From Balanoglossus misakiensis (taxonomy: Eukaryota; Hemichordata), in NCBI GenBank assembly GCA_040954595.2, contig CM082582.2:13206001-13270000 (forward strand): a stretch of DNA of 64,000 bases. Direction: 5' to 3'. Positions 30,901-51,347 of the stretch are shown piece after piece. Numbering within the stretch: the first letter of the stretch is position 1; every line of letters begins with the position of its first letter. The position numbers were made by a program, and so were the translations under genes. The notes beneath the pieces were generated by a model that was not told the DNA's origin, did not search any database, and saw nothing but the letters and a program-made list of their open reading frames with translations.

Positions 30901-31712
30901 TTTCATACCCAACCAGGTATGGAGTTTTTGAAGGTTTACAATTTTCTCGGTAACATTAACCACTTTGGCAAAATTATAGTAAACAATGCATGGTGTTTAT
31001 ACGATACAACTAGAATATTGACAACGGCTATCGAATTTGAAAAACGCACTTTTGAAGGGTCCGTTTTATTCACTTTTAGGAGAACCCGATAAAGATGTTG
31101 ATGATTCGATCCAACCGACAATGGAAGCCATCAAAATACATAACCAATTACCAGTCAGTGTTTATATTGTGATTGGTGTCTTGGTGCCTGTTGTCATAGT
31201 GATGTGCATTCTTACAGGCATGTACTTTTACAGAGCAAAGTAAGTCCTGGTTGAATACCTTTATTCCCTGAGATATTCCGTGGAAGTACTCAAGTAGCTG
31301 TTAGGCTTAGTGATCATAGTTTCAAGGAGAATGAATCAGCTACCTGGTCCATCATGAATGAAGTCACTTAAAAGTCTCATTTCTCTGAACTTTTGATTTT
31401 GTTTTATCATTTCTTGACAGAAGGAGGGGCAGTTTCCATTTACACACCAGTCTGTTGTCCTTCAGTAACCCTCTCTATGATGGAGACGTGGTGAGTTCTT
31501 GTTATTCTTTATCTAAGATGCTAGTTAGATGATAAATGGAAGTACATGTAATTCTTTTTCATTTACAAGCCATCTTCTATTCAAAACCTTTTTATGGATA
31601 CTCAATCACCATATTAGAAATTCTGCTTTATCATAATAACCTTTGGTTTTCCTCTTTTTTTTCTTTTACTCTCTTTGTGCAGCACAGCGGTCTCAACACT
31701 GGTCCACTATAG
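27927..31712 (+). CDS. Single-pass membrane mucin with small Cys-free ectodomain
   Basis: Type I membrane glycoprotein; family not recognised. Exons: 27927-27990, 28850-30022, 30191-30349, 30731-30916, 31080-31239, 31421-31490, 31683-31712; 613 aa, all phases matched. Residues 1-21 are a signal peptide (hydrophobic core IFVLALLVLRL). About 22-412 is a Ser/Thr/Pro-rich mucin region with many N-x-S/T sites and no clean tandem repeat. About 413-527 is a compact, aromatic-rich region (FITGQTWTGVYFF; GYLFSGHMTGQGFGNF) with no cysteine, probably a beta-rich fold. TM about 555-577 (VYIVIGVLVPVVIVMCILTG), then a basic stop-transfer and a 36-residue tail with SNPLYDGD, an NPxY-like sorting or adaptor motif. 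The last exon encodes only nine residues, ending NTGPL. Intron 2 (30023-30190) is 168 nt, in frame and stop-free, so its retention would add 56 residues. A cell-surface adhesion, barrier or receptor role is inferred. Confidence 0.82.
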
Positions 31713-33257
31713 TATAGCAGTGACATGACTGCAGAATTGTGATTTAAACTGCAGTTACGTTTGTCCAGGTGCTGCAAGGCCAGGATGTACATGTGCAATT
31801 TGCTGCAACTCAAGCTGAGGTTCCTTGCAGAATATCACATCAATGTTGCAGCTTGCGTGACATCAAATACAACCATTTTCAAGCAAACCATGTGGGGTGG
31901 TCCACTCATACTCAAAGTGGTTAAACCATATGTGTAAACTGCAATGTAAAATCTGGCAGGTAACCAGTGTAAATGTTTTAATGTGTACTATAAAAGTATC
32001 TAAGAACAGGTTTCTATAGAAACCCCACTTCTGTTCTTGCAGTACAATTAGTGGAATTTGTGTAATAATTGTATATAAATGTCACAGCACACAACCAATG
32101 TACATGTGATGAGTGTCGTATAGTTAGTACACGAACAGATTTCATTTTATGTCAATGTATTTTTGAATCAATTTAACTTGAACATTTATACACCATTTAT
32201 TTTTGTCAGTATTGAAGTATGGCAAACAGAGTTGGTGATCCCATCAGTTGACAGCAAATGCAAAGGGTTATGATACATTCATATTTGTAAATTAATGCAC
32301 ATATCGTTATATTTGAATATATATCTTCTGGGTCACCATATTATTGTGATATGAAGTGAGCTTTGAAACCTGAGCTTTGGTGCGTACACAGATTTCTCTT
32401 GAAAAACTGATGCAAGTTTTTGGTATTTCTCAGAGACCGATGTTACATGACAGATAGGTGTATATATCTGATGGAAAGGATGAAACATCCTGAAGGCTGT
32501 TATTCAGTGTAGTCCAATGTTGAGTATAAATTACGAATAGTTATGGTTTTATTTCAACATCTGTAGATTTCAATGACAAGGTACAAGGGAATTGGGAGAT
32601 TTCAAAGTGAAATGACATTATTTTTTCAACTAAATTCTTATAAGTGCTTGGAGATAGTGTAGGTAATGAATCCTGCAGGTGAAAATGAATGAATAGACTT
32701 AACTGTGAGAATTCTTGTTCTATGGTCTATGCCACAACTCAGCTGTAGTATTTCTGAAGGGTATTGGAGTATTTTGTGAAGGGAAGGTGGTGTATTGGAC
32801 AGTACTCTTTTCCTTTAATTTCTGGATCTTTTGAGGTTTGGCACTCTAACACCATACCATCAAATTTTGATGACATCATTTCTGGTATGGACCATAAATG
32901 ATGTCATTGAACTATCTTCATATCCACATGCAAGTTGAGAACAAAGATCCAACAATTGTACAGCCATGTCTTATCTGCAGAACATGGACATTATTTTCAT
33001 CCAGACTGTGCCAAAAAAATTGTAATTTGTGCATCTGTATGTGTTGGCAGGTGTTGCGAGTGATATTATACAAATTTATGCAAATAATTGAGACGTGATT
33101 GACTTCTCTGATTGATATTGATTCAAAACTTTATTCATCACTGAATTCAAAGATTCTTTTCCATGAGTAGTTGATCTTTAAGAACAGAAATCACAGAGAA
33201 AATGAATATTTACAGCTTACCATTAAGTACTTAATCAATAATGATTGTTAAAATAAA
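31713..33257 (+). terminator. 3'UTR and candidate poly(A) signal of the mucin gene
   Basis: No coding potential follows the TAG at 31710-31712. The first canonical AATAAA I found is at 33252-33257, giving a 3'UTR of about 1.5 kb; an earlier noncanonical site is possible. This UTR would overlap the 3' end of the convergent TMEM67 gene. Confidence 0.4.
33130..33135 (-). terminator. Candidate poly(A) signal of TMEM67
   Basis: AATAAA on the minus strand, about 1.18 kb beyond the TMEM67 stop. I saw no canonical hexamer nearer the stop. The stretch 33258-34316 holds nothing but this presumed 3'UTR. Confidence 0.35.
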
Positions 33258-34316
33258 ATGTTCATCTTAAAAATGTCAAGGTGTTTGGAATTCTTATTTT
33301 AGTTTTAAGTATTTGATGTGTTGGGAAAAATAGATGTTTTTGATGACTACAAATCAAGACAGAATTATGATGGCCACATGACTAAAGCAACTTGGTTACA
33401 ACTACAAATAACTTATTTTCAAAAATGTTATGTACAACATGCAACAGTTGAGATGTATATAATCACAAAGAAAACTTAAGTATTGATGCCAAAGCTACAA
33501 ATATTACTTTAAAAGAAATTAATGCCTTTTCGGGGGGTGGGACTGATCTGGATAGGGCATGACAGGCTGTAACTAAAATCAAAACTACAACAAAGAAACC
33601 ATAGGATGTGGACGGAGAGAAATGTCAAGGAAACTTTCAATTCAACCAGAAAAAAAGGATGTCACTTTTTATAGTACAATACATGACAGACCAGTTGAAA
33701 TAACTTACAAATTATCATCTTTAAATTAACAATATTTACAATTTGATCAATATTCTTTCAAAACTAGATTACATATTTTTTTACTGAACACTTAAAATAT
33801 ATGGAACATTAATACATTATTAAGCATAAAGCTTGGAGAAACTGTACTCTTAAAGAAGTGTACATGAAAAATTTTAAGATTTTGGCCTCATGAATGATTA
33901 ACTTTTGCATAATACTGAACTCTGTGATCTTGTGTTTGTTCTGTCTTGGTAGGTTCATAGTCAGTTCGTCATCAATCTATTTATAGTACTGTACAGCTAA
34001 TAATACTTTGACCTGTGCAAGATCATGTCAACAAAGTCAAGGTCTTCTTCCGTGTTTTTTTCCTGTCATTGTTATACCAGGATGTAAGGACATGTGAAGG
34101 TCATGAAAGTGGCCTAGTAGTTGAATGCAACTATACACAGGAAAGTTGGAAACAATGGTTAGCACTGCAACATGGGCCATGACAGACAATGCTGCAACAT
34201 CAACACTGCAGCACTGTACTGCAACTGATTTGTAACATTCACAGCAACACTGCTGTCGGCAAGCGAGACTGAAGGCTATGACTACCCAGGAACAGAATTG
34301 TCAACAGGTGAATTCT

Positions 34317-43176
<8,860 letters not shown>

Positions 43177-43814
43177 TTTTGTTTTTCTCGCCAGCAAAAA
43201 ATGTTTCGTTTGTTTGGTACTTATGAACTCCACTGCAAAAGGGCAACCTGAATCTGAGTCATGTGACTAACACAGTTAATAAACTATTTCATATTGTTTT
43301 TTATTTTTGTTGGATGAAACGTGTTAAAGACATCTTAAATTTTCTTTTTAAATATGGCCGTTGCTCATAGGAGTAGATTTATCAATTTTACGGCGAGACT
43401 ATGACTGCAGTTGTGTTCTACCATTCAAGTAGTAATTTATTAACTTTTATAAATACCATGTGACTGTTTTCATAATTGGCGCCATATTGAATCGGTTGGA
43501 GGTTTGGTGGTAGGTATACCAGGTGAGAAAATTAAAAAAAAGACACCAAAAAATATCGATTCGGCAACATTTCTTGGTTAGCAAAATTCTTTGATATCTA
43601 TGGCACCTCTTTATGTGAATTTAAGTTGTAAATTCACCATCGTGACGGGATAATTTAAAACTGGAAACTGCACGCTAGAACCTGGGATTTTATCGTCGAC
43701 TGAATCATCGGGAACTCGCTTTGATTTGCCAAGCTTGCAAGATCTAGGCAACATATACGGGCCTGACGGTATGACAGTGTCCTAGTTCAGAAGATTGAAA
43801 GGAGTATAACAATC
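43177..43814. promoter_or_regulatory. Inferred bidirectional promoter, TMEM67 / RBM12B-like
   Basis: TMEM67 starts at 43176 on the minus strand. The plus-strand RBM12B-like gene needs a noncoding 5' exon, because its coding exon is preceded by a good acceptor (TTCATTTCAG ending 48314). The best nearby donor is ATC-GTGAGT at 43815. If correct, the two genes are head-to-head with their starts within about 600 bp. No clear TATA box or RFX X-box was found. Confidence 0.4.
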
Positions 43815-46800
43815 GTGAGTTTTGATGGATTCGACTTTAGGGTAGATTCTGGGGGTATTACGTACACAATGTGCTGCACTGTACATGATGTATGTTCAAC
43901 ATAATGTGTTGGGTAGTGATGCCTCATTTACATACGCCTGGCGGAAGAGTGAAATATTTTATGCATCATTGCATGTGAGATGGCGCGCTCTCTGTCGAGT
44001 TATTGGGGACTGAATCTTATTACATGCTACAATCATATGGAAATGGGGCCACATGCAATAAATGAAAGGTTTGGGTATCAGATGGAAATGGCGACATACT
44101 GTACTTCATTCACTATAAACATTTTATGTTTTATGGTTGGATTCTATGGAATGCACTGTTGATTTGAACTACTGGCTATCGAAAGTTACACAGCATAAAC
44201 ATGCAAAACACGGTGCTATGCAAATGAGAAACATGTTACACTCCCCCAGTCTGATGCTGTGTATATTTCTGCTCATGGAAGGCAGTTCAAATATTTGGTA
44301 TTGTTGCAGTAAATTTTGTTATGGGTTTTCTTATTCGTAAAACAACGACAAACAAACTTCCAACGAGTGTCCCATGATACCCATTACTGCTGAAAAGTGA
44401 AGTGTACATATATTTTATCATGCTTTTATTATACATGTCTTACTACATGGATCTTTTGCTGAAAATGGGGGTATTTGTGTTCATAACGTACAAATGAGTG
44501 TAAAAGAAAATGGTTCTGAAGAGAAAAGCTGAAAACTGGCGAAGGTGGAATGAAGGCAACGACTGCAAGTTTCAGAAAAGAAAAAAAAAAGAGTTTGGGA
44601 GAGAGAGACTTGCATGGCAGACAAGTCATGTTGTTGACTGGTACATAAAACCATAATGAGTATCTTAATATGTTTGCAAAACCAAGTGAACTGATGTGTG
44701 GTACAGTGTACTGAAACTTGGAAAGAAGATGGCTTTTTTACTAGATACAAACTCTCAAAAACAAGACAACTGCTCTAGAGTGATGCGCGGAAAATCTGTA
44801 AACAAGTGTGGTTTCTGTCAACTTACTCTGTGCAATTGAATAAAGAATCATATGGAAGATAAATTTCAAGCAGGATACATTCTGATAAAACAAAAATCAT
44901 ATTCACTGGATTGAAGATTACACGGCAACCTGATAAAACCCAGCTTGTTGCTGGGTAACCAATGTTCTTGTGACAAAATGCGATTCATGTGGACTTGGTA
45001 CACATGTTTCTTGTAACACTTGGCGCGTGCGTACTCATGGTGCTGTGAACTGGATGTGAACTCCCAAGGGGTACAGTGAATGAACAGTTTTTGACAATCA
45101 AGGATAAATGTTGTAATTAAATGAAAAAATAAATCATGGCTTGGTTAAAAACTGAAACTGCTGTTGGTTTGCTGGGTATAGTCTGGTGTAGGAGTTTATC
45201 CAGATCAGGTTTTGTTGCTACTGGCATTCTTCTGCTGAGACTATTTTTTTAGCATCATCATAAACCACTACCTCTTTATGGCAACAGTCTCTGTGTTGCC
45301 AGAAGAGAGTGGAGCGGAGGTAGACTGGTTCGCGAGAATGACTTTTAGTGGACTGGTACAATACAAAAATGGATGAAGATGGCAATATTCATTCACATGT
45401 TGTTAGGCCAGTGGCTGAGAAGATGATACATGTACACACGCAAACTTTTCTGGTTTCTCCGGTTCTGCATTAGGCTGTCTAGTTTTTAACTACCTCTGCC
45501 TTCTGACATGAATCACAAATGCAACATCAAGTGATCAACAACAGCTCATTTTGTTGCTTTTTCTGCCTTTCTGATGCATGTCCGAGCAGCAAGTTTCAAT
45601 TTGGCAAATACGGCACATCTCAACATTTTGTGTCAGCTACCGGTACATGCATTTTTAGTGCTATGAAGCATGAACAAGGCGATGACTATCCCAACAGAGA
45701 TTTTTCACCTGGACAAAGCCTGCCTCTACATGAAGAGCTCTAAAATGTCTATATGTACCTTGCTGAATACCGCCATGTACTAAAACTAAGTTGGTAAAAG
45801 AAATTGTTCTTGCTAAGCGTTATTTGTGCGCGTGTACCATACCACCGTCTTACACTTGGCTCTACAGTGAAATGTTTTGCACAACGGTATTTGGATCATA
45901 TTTCTCAGTTATTAGATTTCTATAAGCTTAAGTTCAGACCAGTGCTGCGAAACTGATCTTTCCATCAATACTTACACATAATAGGACGACACTCTTGACA
46001 ATGTGCCCTGTCGAAAGGAGGGTGTCACCCAGACCATCCTGCAGCTAAGCCAGGGCCAGGCAATTGCTGTATTCAAAAGTACACACCCGCTTAAAGACTT
46101 AGAACACCAACAAGCATTGCATTATTAGTTTTACACTATGATGTTCATACAAACAGAAACACAAGAACCCAGAACATTTCATCAGAACGTACACAAATCT
46201 TAAGAACACATACCTGACAGAAACTCTATTTCATACACATACATTTGTAGTTGAACTAAGCATTTCATTGGAACATGGCAGTCAATATGTTTCAATGTGA
46301 AATGGTCCACATATATCATTCACCACAACATGGCTGGACATTTGCCAAGTTTACATAGGCAATACGGCTACATTGGCAAATGTGTGGTGTACATCATCAT
46401 GACATGCACATACACAAAATTCACACAAACAATCCCAGTGCATTTCACATGGAAAACCTTGATACACATGACAGACATAAACATCCCATGTAGAATAATT
46501 GCCAGTGCACTTTGAACATGGCAGTGAGTTCATTACATATGTCACCTACATAGCTCTTACAAAAACACCAAGTCATTTCTACTCTTCCCAGTCACCACCT
46601 GTAACCTATGATCTGTCGTATATCTTTTATGTGCTTTGTAAACAACACAAATAACTGCCTTATGTTGAACCCTGGATAGTGATAATTTTCGTAACAATTC
46701 CAACATGATTGTTACGTTAGTGGAATTCTAATGTTTTCTCAAAAATGCCACTCCTGATTTGTAAAGAATCATGGCACAACTTACTATTGTCAGCATTTGG

Positions 46801-48314
46801 CATTACAAATATGTGCGTATTGTGCGAAATAATGGTTGTTTTAGTAGTTTGAATTCTCTTTCTTTCTTTCTGAAGTTTTAATGCTTGGCGCTGGCATTGT
46901 TATAGAGTTGGGGGAGTACAGGGTGTGTTTGAATATCTTGTGCGGCAGTGGAGAATGGCAGAGGTGTGGCACTGGTTTGACTTCATGTGTGGGCTATTTG
47001 GGATACTTAAGAATAGTCTTTGTCAATTTTACACACTGCATTGCACCATAATATCAGTTTTAAAGTTCCCTGAGACAGTGGTCAACATTCTTAGAGAGAC
47101 TTGGAATGTCTTGACTCTTGCCAGTGGGATACATTAAGGAGAAATGTGGAATTGAAAATAAGGCAATGGAACGATACATCTGTGGGCCTTTATTTGCGAG
47201 AAGGTCAACACACAAACATTCCTGTATAACACTATTACCAGTACTAGTAATCCCAGAGGCCAATTTACATGACAGAAGATGTTTTGTTTATCAGTTTCTA
47301 TTTTAAAACAATCTAAGTTCTCTTTGCGTTGCAAGGACATTGCTCTGATACTCATACAGTATACATATCACATGATGTGTGTTAATGAATGTTGCCAACC
47401 TCTAAAACTACGTGAAACCAAATATAATGTCACTGATGAAATGAGGGGAAAAAACAGAATATTGACAATTTGCGTTGTCAAGGTTGCGTTGGAATGCTGT
47501 GTATACATGTATTTGCTTGAAGTGGATGTATAACTTGCCCGGTCAGTCCCACTGAGAACCATATCTGTACAACAATGCGTGACATCAATTATCTCAGTGT
47601 CAAGGTCACTGAAGAGTCTTGCTGCTGTATTATGAGGCTGAGTGACCTCCACCAATTATTTGACCATCCTGCAAAACAAAACTGACAATCTATAATTGTC
47701 TTAACTGTCTGAAACCATAAGAAATCTGTTTTGACCTTAACTTCAAGGCCGAATGGCTATTTGAAGGCAGTGCATGTACATAGATCTGCCCACACACACA
47801 ATATAAATTCACAACATGTAATTCTTGATTCAAGCTGGTTGATCAGACCCATACTGAGAGACCTGGGAGAGATAAACTCTACTAAGATATTACCAGTATG
47901 TAAATAAAATAAAAAATTCTCCACCAAAACCACAATATTTTGTTTGTTGAATTGTAGTTTGCTTATCACCAAAGAAACCTCCTGTATCAAAGTGCTGGGT
48001 TTTCATTTGATACAGTTAAAAACACTGCACATAAAAATTAGTTGAATAGGACCCTGAAATGTAGTAAGATTCCATCAGACAAAAACAATGAAACACTGAT
48101 ATTGTCTCACCTATCAAACAGGAGAAGTAAATTGTTCAGGTGTGTTATTAGTCAAGCAATAAATTGTGCTAATTATCTTGTGAATGGTGAGGATCTCTAG
48201 GAATTTTGGTCATGAAAAGTGAGCTGGTAATTGAAATTCTCAGAAGGAAAAAACGCGCATCTAAAATGGCTTGGATAGTCTGTGATGTGTCTATTTAATT
48301 GTTGTTCATTTCAG
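43815..48314 (+). other. Probable 5'UTR intron of the RBM12B-like gene
   Basis: About 4.5 kb with no supported coding sequence; open frames are short and unrelated to known domains. It begins with a GTGAGT donor and ends TTCATTTCAG just before the coding exon. The 5' boundary is inferred; the 3' boundary is well supported. Confidence 0.45.
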
Positions 48315-48347
48315 ATCTTTTGAAATTGTGTCCATCAAGACGTGAGG

Positions 48348-51347
48348 ATGACCATCATAATCAGACTTCAAGGGTTGCCCTGGGCAGCCAGTGCCTTGGA
48401 TATCAGACATTACTTCAAAGGTCTAACCATTCCAGACGGAGGGGTGCACATTGTCGGTGGTGAAAGTGGCGACGCCTTCATTGCTTTTGGAGGAGATGAA
48501 GATGCCCGTAAAGCCATGCTGATGACCACGCCCCTTTGTGGCAAAAAAGTCACCTTGATGCTGAGCAGTAAAAACGAAATGCAAAGTGTCATCGCTGCAA
48601 GTAGAGCAGCTCAGGCCAGAAAGCGTGGAGATCCTTTTGAAGGGGCGATTGAAGCTGGGAATAGTGTTGGCCTATTACCACCACCTGTGCCAGACGAACG
48701 AGGTTTCGACAGGCCGAAGGTTCCACCAGTGTCAGATGATAGAGGTTATGATCGACCAAAAGTAGGCATGGCTCCGGATGCAGATCATGGCTCAGCTCAT
48801 TTAGGGTTTCCCTCATCCGGTGGACGTCATTCTTCTGATCCGTATAATTCTCCCGGCGCTCCATATGATGGACGACCAGAGCACGGTCCATACGGAAGAC
48901 CTGATGAACCAGCATATCACCACCGAGGTCATGACCCGCCTCGTGGCTATGACCCACCCCATCTGCGCGAACCACCACCGCATTCACATGATTCACTCCT
49001 TGGGCCTGAACCTTCACGTGGCCATGACCCACTCAGGAGACATGACCCAATCCACGGACATGAAAGATCCATGTACGGCAAGTCAATGCATGATCCCATA
49101 TCACCTCCATACCCCTATGATCAACGAGACGCCAGAGGGGACCAGCCAGGCTATCCTGGGTATGATGATAGAGACATTGTTCCAGACCCTCCAATTGGAC
49201 GCGGGGCTGAGTCTTCTCATATGGGACGGATGGGAGAGGCACCAGTGAGAGACCCATTGCAGCCAAGACATGGGCCATATCATCCAGACAGATCACATGA
49301 GCCTCCTCCAAGGAGAGAATCAGACCCACAAGGGGGGTCTGGAGAACAAGCATATCGTAATGGAAGATTTGAAAGACCCTTTCCAGAAGATCCATATCTT
49401 CCAAGACGACACGATGACACTATTCCGACAGGTGGTAGAATGGAAGAAGCACATTTTAGGGGCGGTCACAGATATAATGATCTTCATGATTCTCCGGAGT
49501 CCCGTGGCAGACCATTTGATCTGGACAGACGGCGAGGAAGTCAAGAGGGGAGGTACGGAGGAGAAGTCTCTGCGTTCGACCAGGATCGACGTGAGAGTCA
49601 ATACAGAAGTTCATCCAGATATGGCGAAGACAGACCAAGAGGCCGTAGTGAGGACAGACCAAGAGGTCATAGTGAGGACAGACCAAGGGGTCATTCAAGA
49701 GAGCGTCCAGACCAAACAAGGCATTCAGAGAGACCATATTCTGATGACAGACACGGCAGGCCTCCCTATGGCAATGCTGAACAAACATTTCCACCGTCAA
49801 TGCGAACAGATAATATCACAAGTGTGGTACTGAAAGGCCTGCCCTATTCTGTGGCAGAAGAAGACATAAAAAAATTCCTTGCTGGTCTGAAGATAGAGCC
49901 CTCTGGTATTCACGTCGGTACAGATAGATCAGGCAAGACAACAGGCACTGCTTTTGTGAAACTGGTCAACCGCAGTGATTTTGAGGAGGCCCTGAAACGA
50001 GATAAAAGATACATCGGTACAAGATACATAGATGTACAACCTTGCAGTGAACGGGAATGGTTAATGATGAACGACACCATGACCAGTAAAAGAAGTGATT
50101 CTTATTTTGCCTCCAAACAAGGTCCACCATATTCACGAGAGCCTCGTCGAGCAAGATCAAGGTCACCACCCAAAGATACTCTGTGTATATCTCTACGAGG
50201 ATTACCATTCCACACAGAGAAAAGACACATCTTGGACTTTTTCAAAGGCATTGAACCCAAGGAAGAGGACATCTTTCTTGAAAAGAATGAAAGAGGTCAG
50301 GCTTCAGGGTGGGGATATGTTGAATTTAAAAGTCTCCAGGACTACAGAAGTGCCCTTGAAAGAAATAGAAATTATATCGGTCCACGGTACATTACTGTTA
50401 TCAGTATCTCCAGAGAAGAACTGGTGTCCAGAATAAAAGAGTTTAAAAAGAAGATGGGTGAAACCATGACGCAGAAACCAGTGCATCCTGTGAAAGAGAC
50501 GGCAGCTGTCATGGCAACAAAGGAAACGGAGAATGGCTCAAAAGATACCAATCAGAAGAAAAGCGGTGAACAGAAGAAGAACGACAAAGAAACAAACGAC
50601 GACCTGTGCATTCACATGCAGAATGTTCCATACGCTGCCAGCACAGCAGATATAGCGGATTTCCTGTCTGGTATTCCTGTCCCCAAACAGAACATTTGTA
50701 GAATATTCAACGAGAAGGGACAGACAACAGGGGAGGTCTTCATCGAGTTCTACAGTCTGGACTTTGCCAAGCAAGCTGCAGCCAGGAATAATGGCAACAT
50801 AAGAGAAAGAACGATATATGTAGACAGGGTGAAGAAATCGGTGATGGAAAAGAGGTTGAAGGAGAATGAAGCCAACTCGAAGCTGGCGCAGGAGAAGCGA
50901 GCTGCGGCAGTTGCTGCAGCAGCCAATGCTTCTCAGCCTCCACTGCTTGCCACTCCTCCAATAGCTCCTCGTCTGGTGCCAGCGGATATGAGAAGACGGG
51001 AATGGCCGCCAAGACCCATGGGGATGAGAGATCAACAAAGAGAGGGTGGGTATGGTTATGATAGCAAGCATGATGAACTGCCATCAGGCGGAGACAATTT
51101 AGGAGATATGACATGTGTCATAGGAGCTACTAATCTTCCCTATAGAACAACTATTCCAGAAATCATGGAGTTCTTCCACGGATACGGGGCATTGCAAGAC
51201 TCGATCCGGATTCACTTCAATGATGCAGGCCAACCTACAGGAGATGCTCTAGTAGCCTTTGATACCAAACAACATGCTCTCAGAGCTTTGCGAGAGCTCC
51301 ACAACAAACTCATGGGACCAAGAAGGGTACAGCTGTATCTAGCCTAA
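48348..51347 (+). CDS. RBM12B: RNA-binding protein with five RRMs (RBM12/RBM12B family)
   Basis: Nuclear RNA-binding protein. The whole coding sequence is one exon, as in vertebrate RBM12 and RBM12B. I start at the ATG at 48348 (MTIIIRLQGLPWAAS, matching the MAVVIRLQGLP start of human RBM12); the preceding in-frame GTG is not a start. Length 999 aa. RRM1 about 2-78 (TIPDGGVHIVGG is highly conserved); long low-complexity linker about 85-485 rich in His, Asp, Pro, Arg and Tyr, with three DRPRG(R/H)S units; RRM2 about 490-575; RRM3 about 610-696; Lys/Glu-rich spacer; RRM4 about 751-833; Ala/Pro-rich spacer; RRM5 about 921-999. The RRMs are the quasi type with degenerate RNP1 motifs, as in hnRNP H/F relatives. 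The linker differs from the proline-rich one of human RBM12; the Arg-rich linker and the position beside TMEM67 and CIBAR1 favour RBM12B. A possible 3'UTR intron starts 4 nt after the stop. Confidence 0.95.
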   Translation: MTIIIRLQGLPWAASALDIRHYFKGLTIPDGGVHIVGGESGDAFIAFGGDEDARKAMLMTTPLCGKKVTLMLSSKNEMQSVIAASRAAQARKRGDPFEGAIEAGNSVGLLPPPVPDERGFDRPKVPPVSDDRGYDRPKVGMAPDADHGSAHLGFPSSGGRHSSDPYNSPGAPYDGRPEHGPYGRPDEPAYHHRGHDPPRGYDPPHLREPPPHSHDSLLGPEPSRGHDPLRRHDPIHGHERSMYGKSMHDPISPPYPYDQRDARGDQPGYPGYDDRDIVPDPPIGRGAESSHMGRMGEAPVRDPLQPRHGPYHPDRSHEPPPRRESDPQGGSGEQAYRNGRFERPFPEDPYLPRRHDDTIPTGGRMEEAHFRGGHRYNDLHDSPESRGRPFDLDRRRGSQEGRYGGEVSAFDQDRRESQYRSSSRYGEDRPRGRSEDRPRGHSEDRPRGHSRERPDQTRHSERPYSDDRHGRPPYGNAEQTFPPSMRTDNITSVVLKGLPYSVAEEDIKKFLAGLKIEPSGIHVGTDRSGKTTGTAFVKLVNRSDFEEALKRDKRYIGTRYIDVQPCSEREWLMMNDTMTSKRSDSYFASKQGPPYSREPRRARSRSPPKDTLCISLRGLPFHTEKRHILDFFKGIEPKEEDIFLEKNERGQASGWGYVEFKSLQDYRSALERNRNYIGPRYITVISISREELVSRIKEFKKKMGETMTQKPVHPVKETAAVMATKETENGSKDTNQKKSGEQKKNDKETNDDLCIHMQNVPYAASTADIADFLSGIPVPKQNICRIFNEKGQTTGEVFIEFYSLDFAKQAAARNNGNIRERTIYVDRVKKSVMEKRLKENEANSKLAQEKRAAAVAAAANASQPPLLATPPIAPRLVPADMRRREWPPRPMGMRDQQREGGYGYDSKHDELPSGGDNLGDMTCVIGATNLPYRTTIPEIMEFFHGYGALQDSIRIHFNDAGQPTGDALVAFDTKQHALRALRELHNKLMGPRRVQLYLA
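49626..49697 (+). repeat. 24-bp tandem repeat in the RBM12B-like linker
   Basis: Three copies of a 24-nt unit (49626-49649, 49650-49673, 49674-49697) encode E-D-R-P-R-G-(R/H)-S repeats. In-frame expansion has lengthened the disordered linker; such RS/RG-like repeats often drive protein-protein or RNA contacts. Confidence 0.85.

Noticed and set aside
48820-49833. Long overlapping frames (142 and 187 codons) in another frame, and antisense frames over the RBM12B-like gene
   Set aside because: Shadows of a low-complexity coding exon; no independent start context, splice sites or domains.
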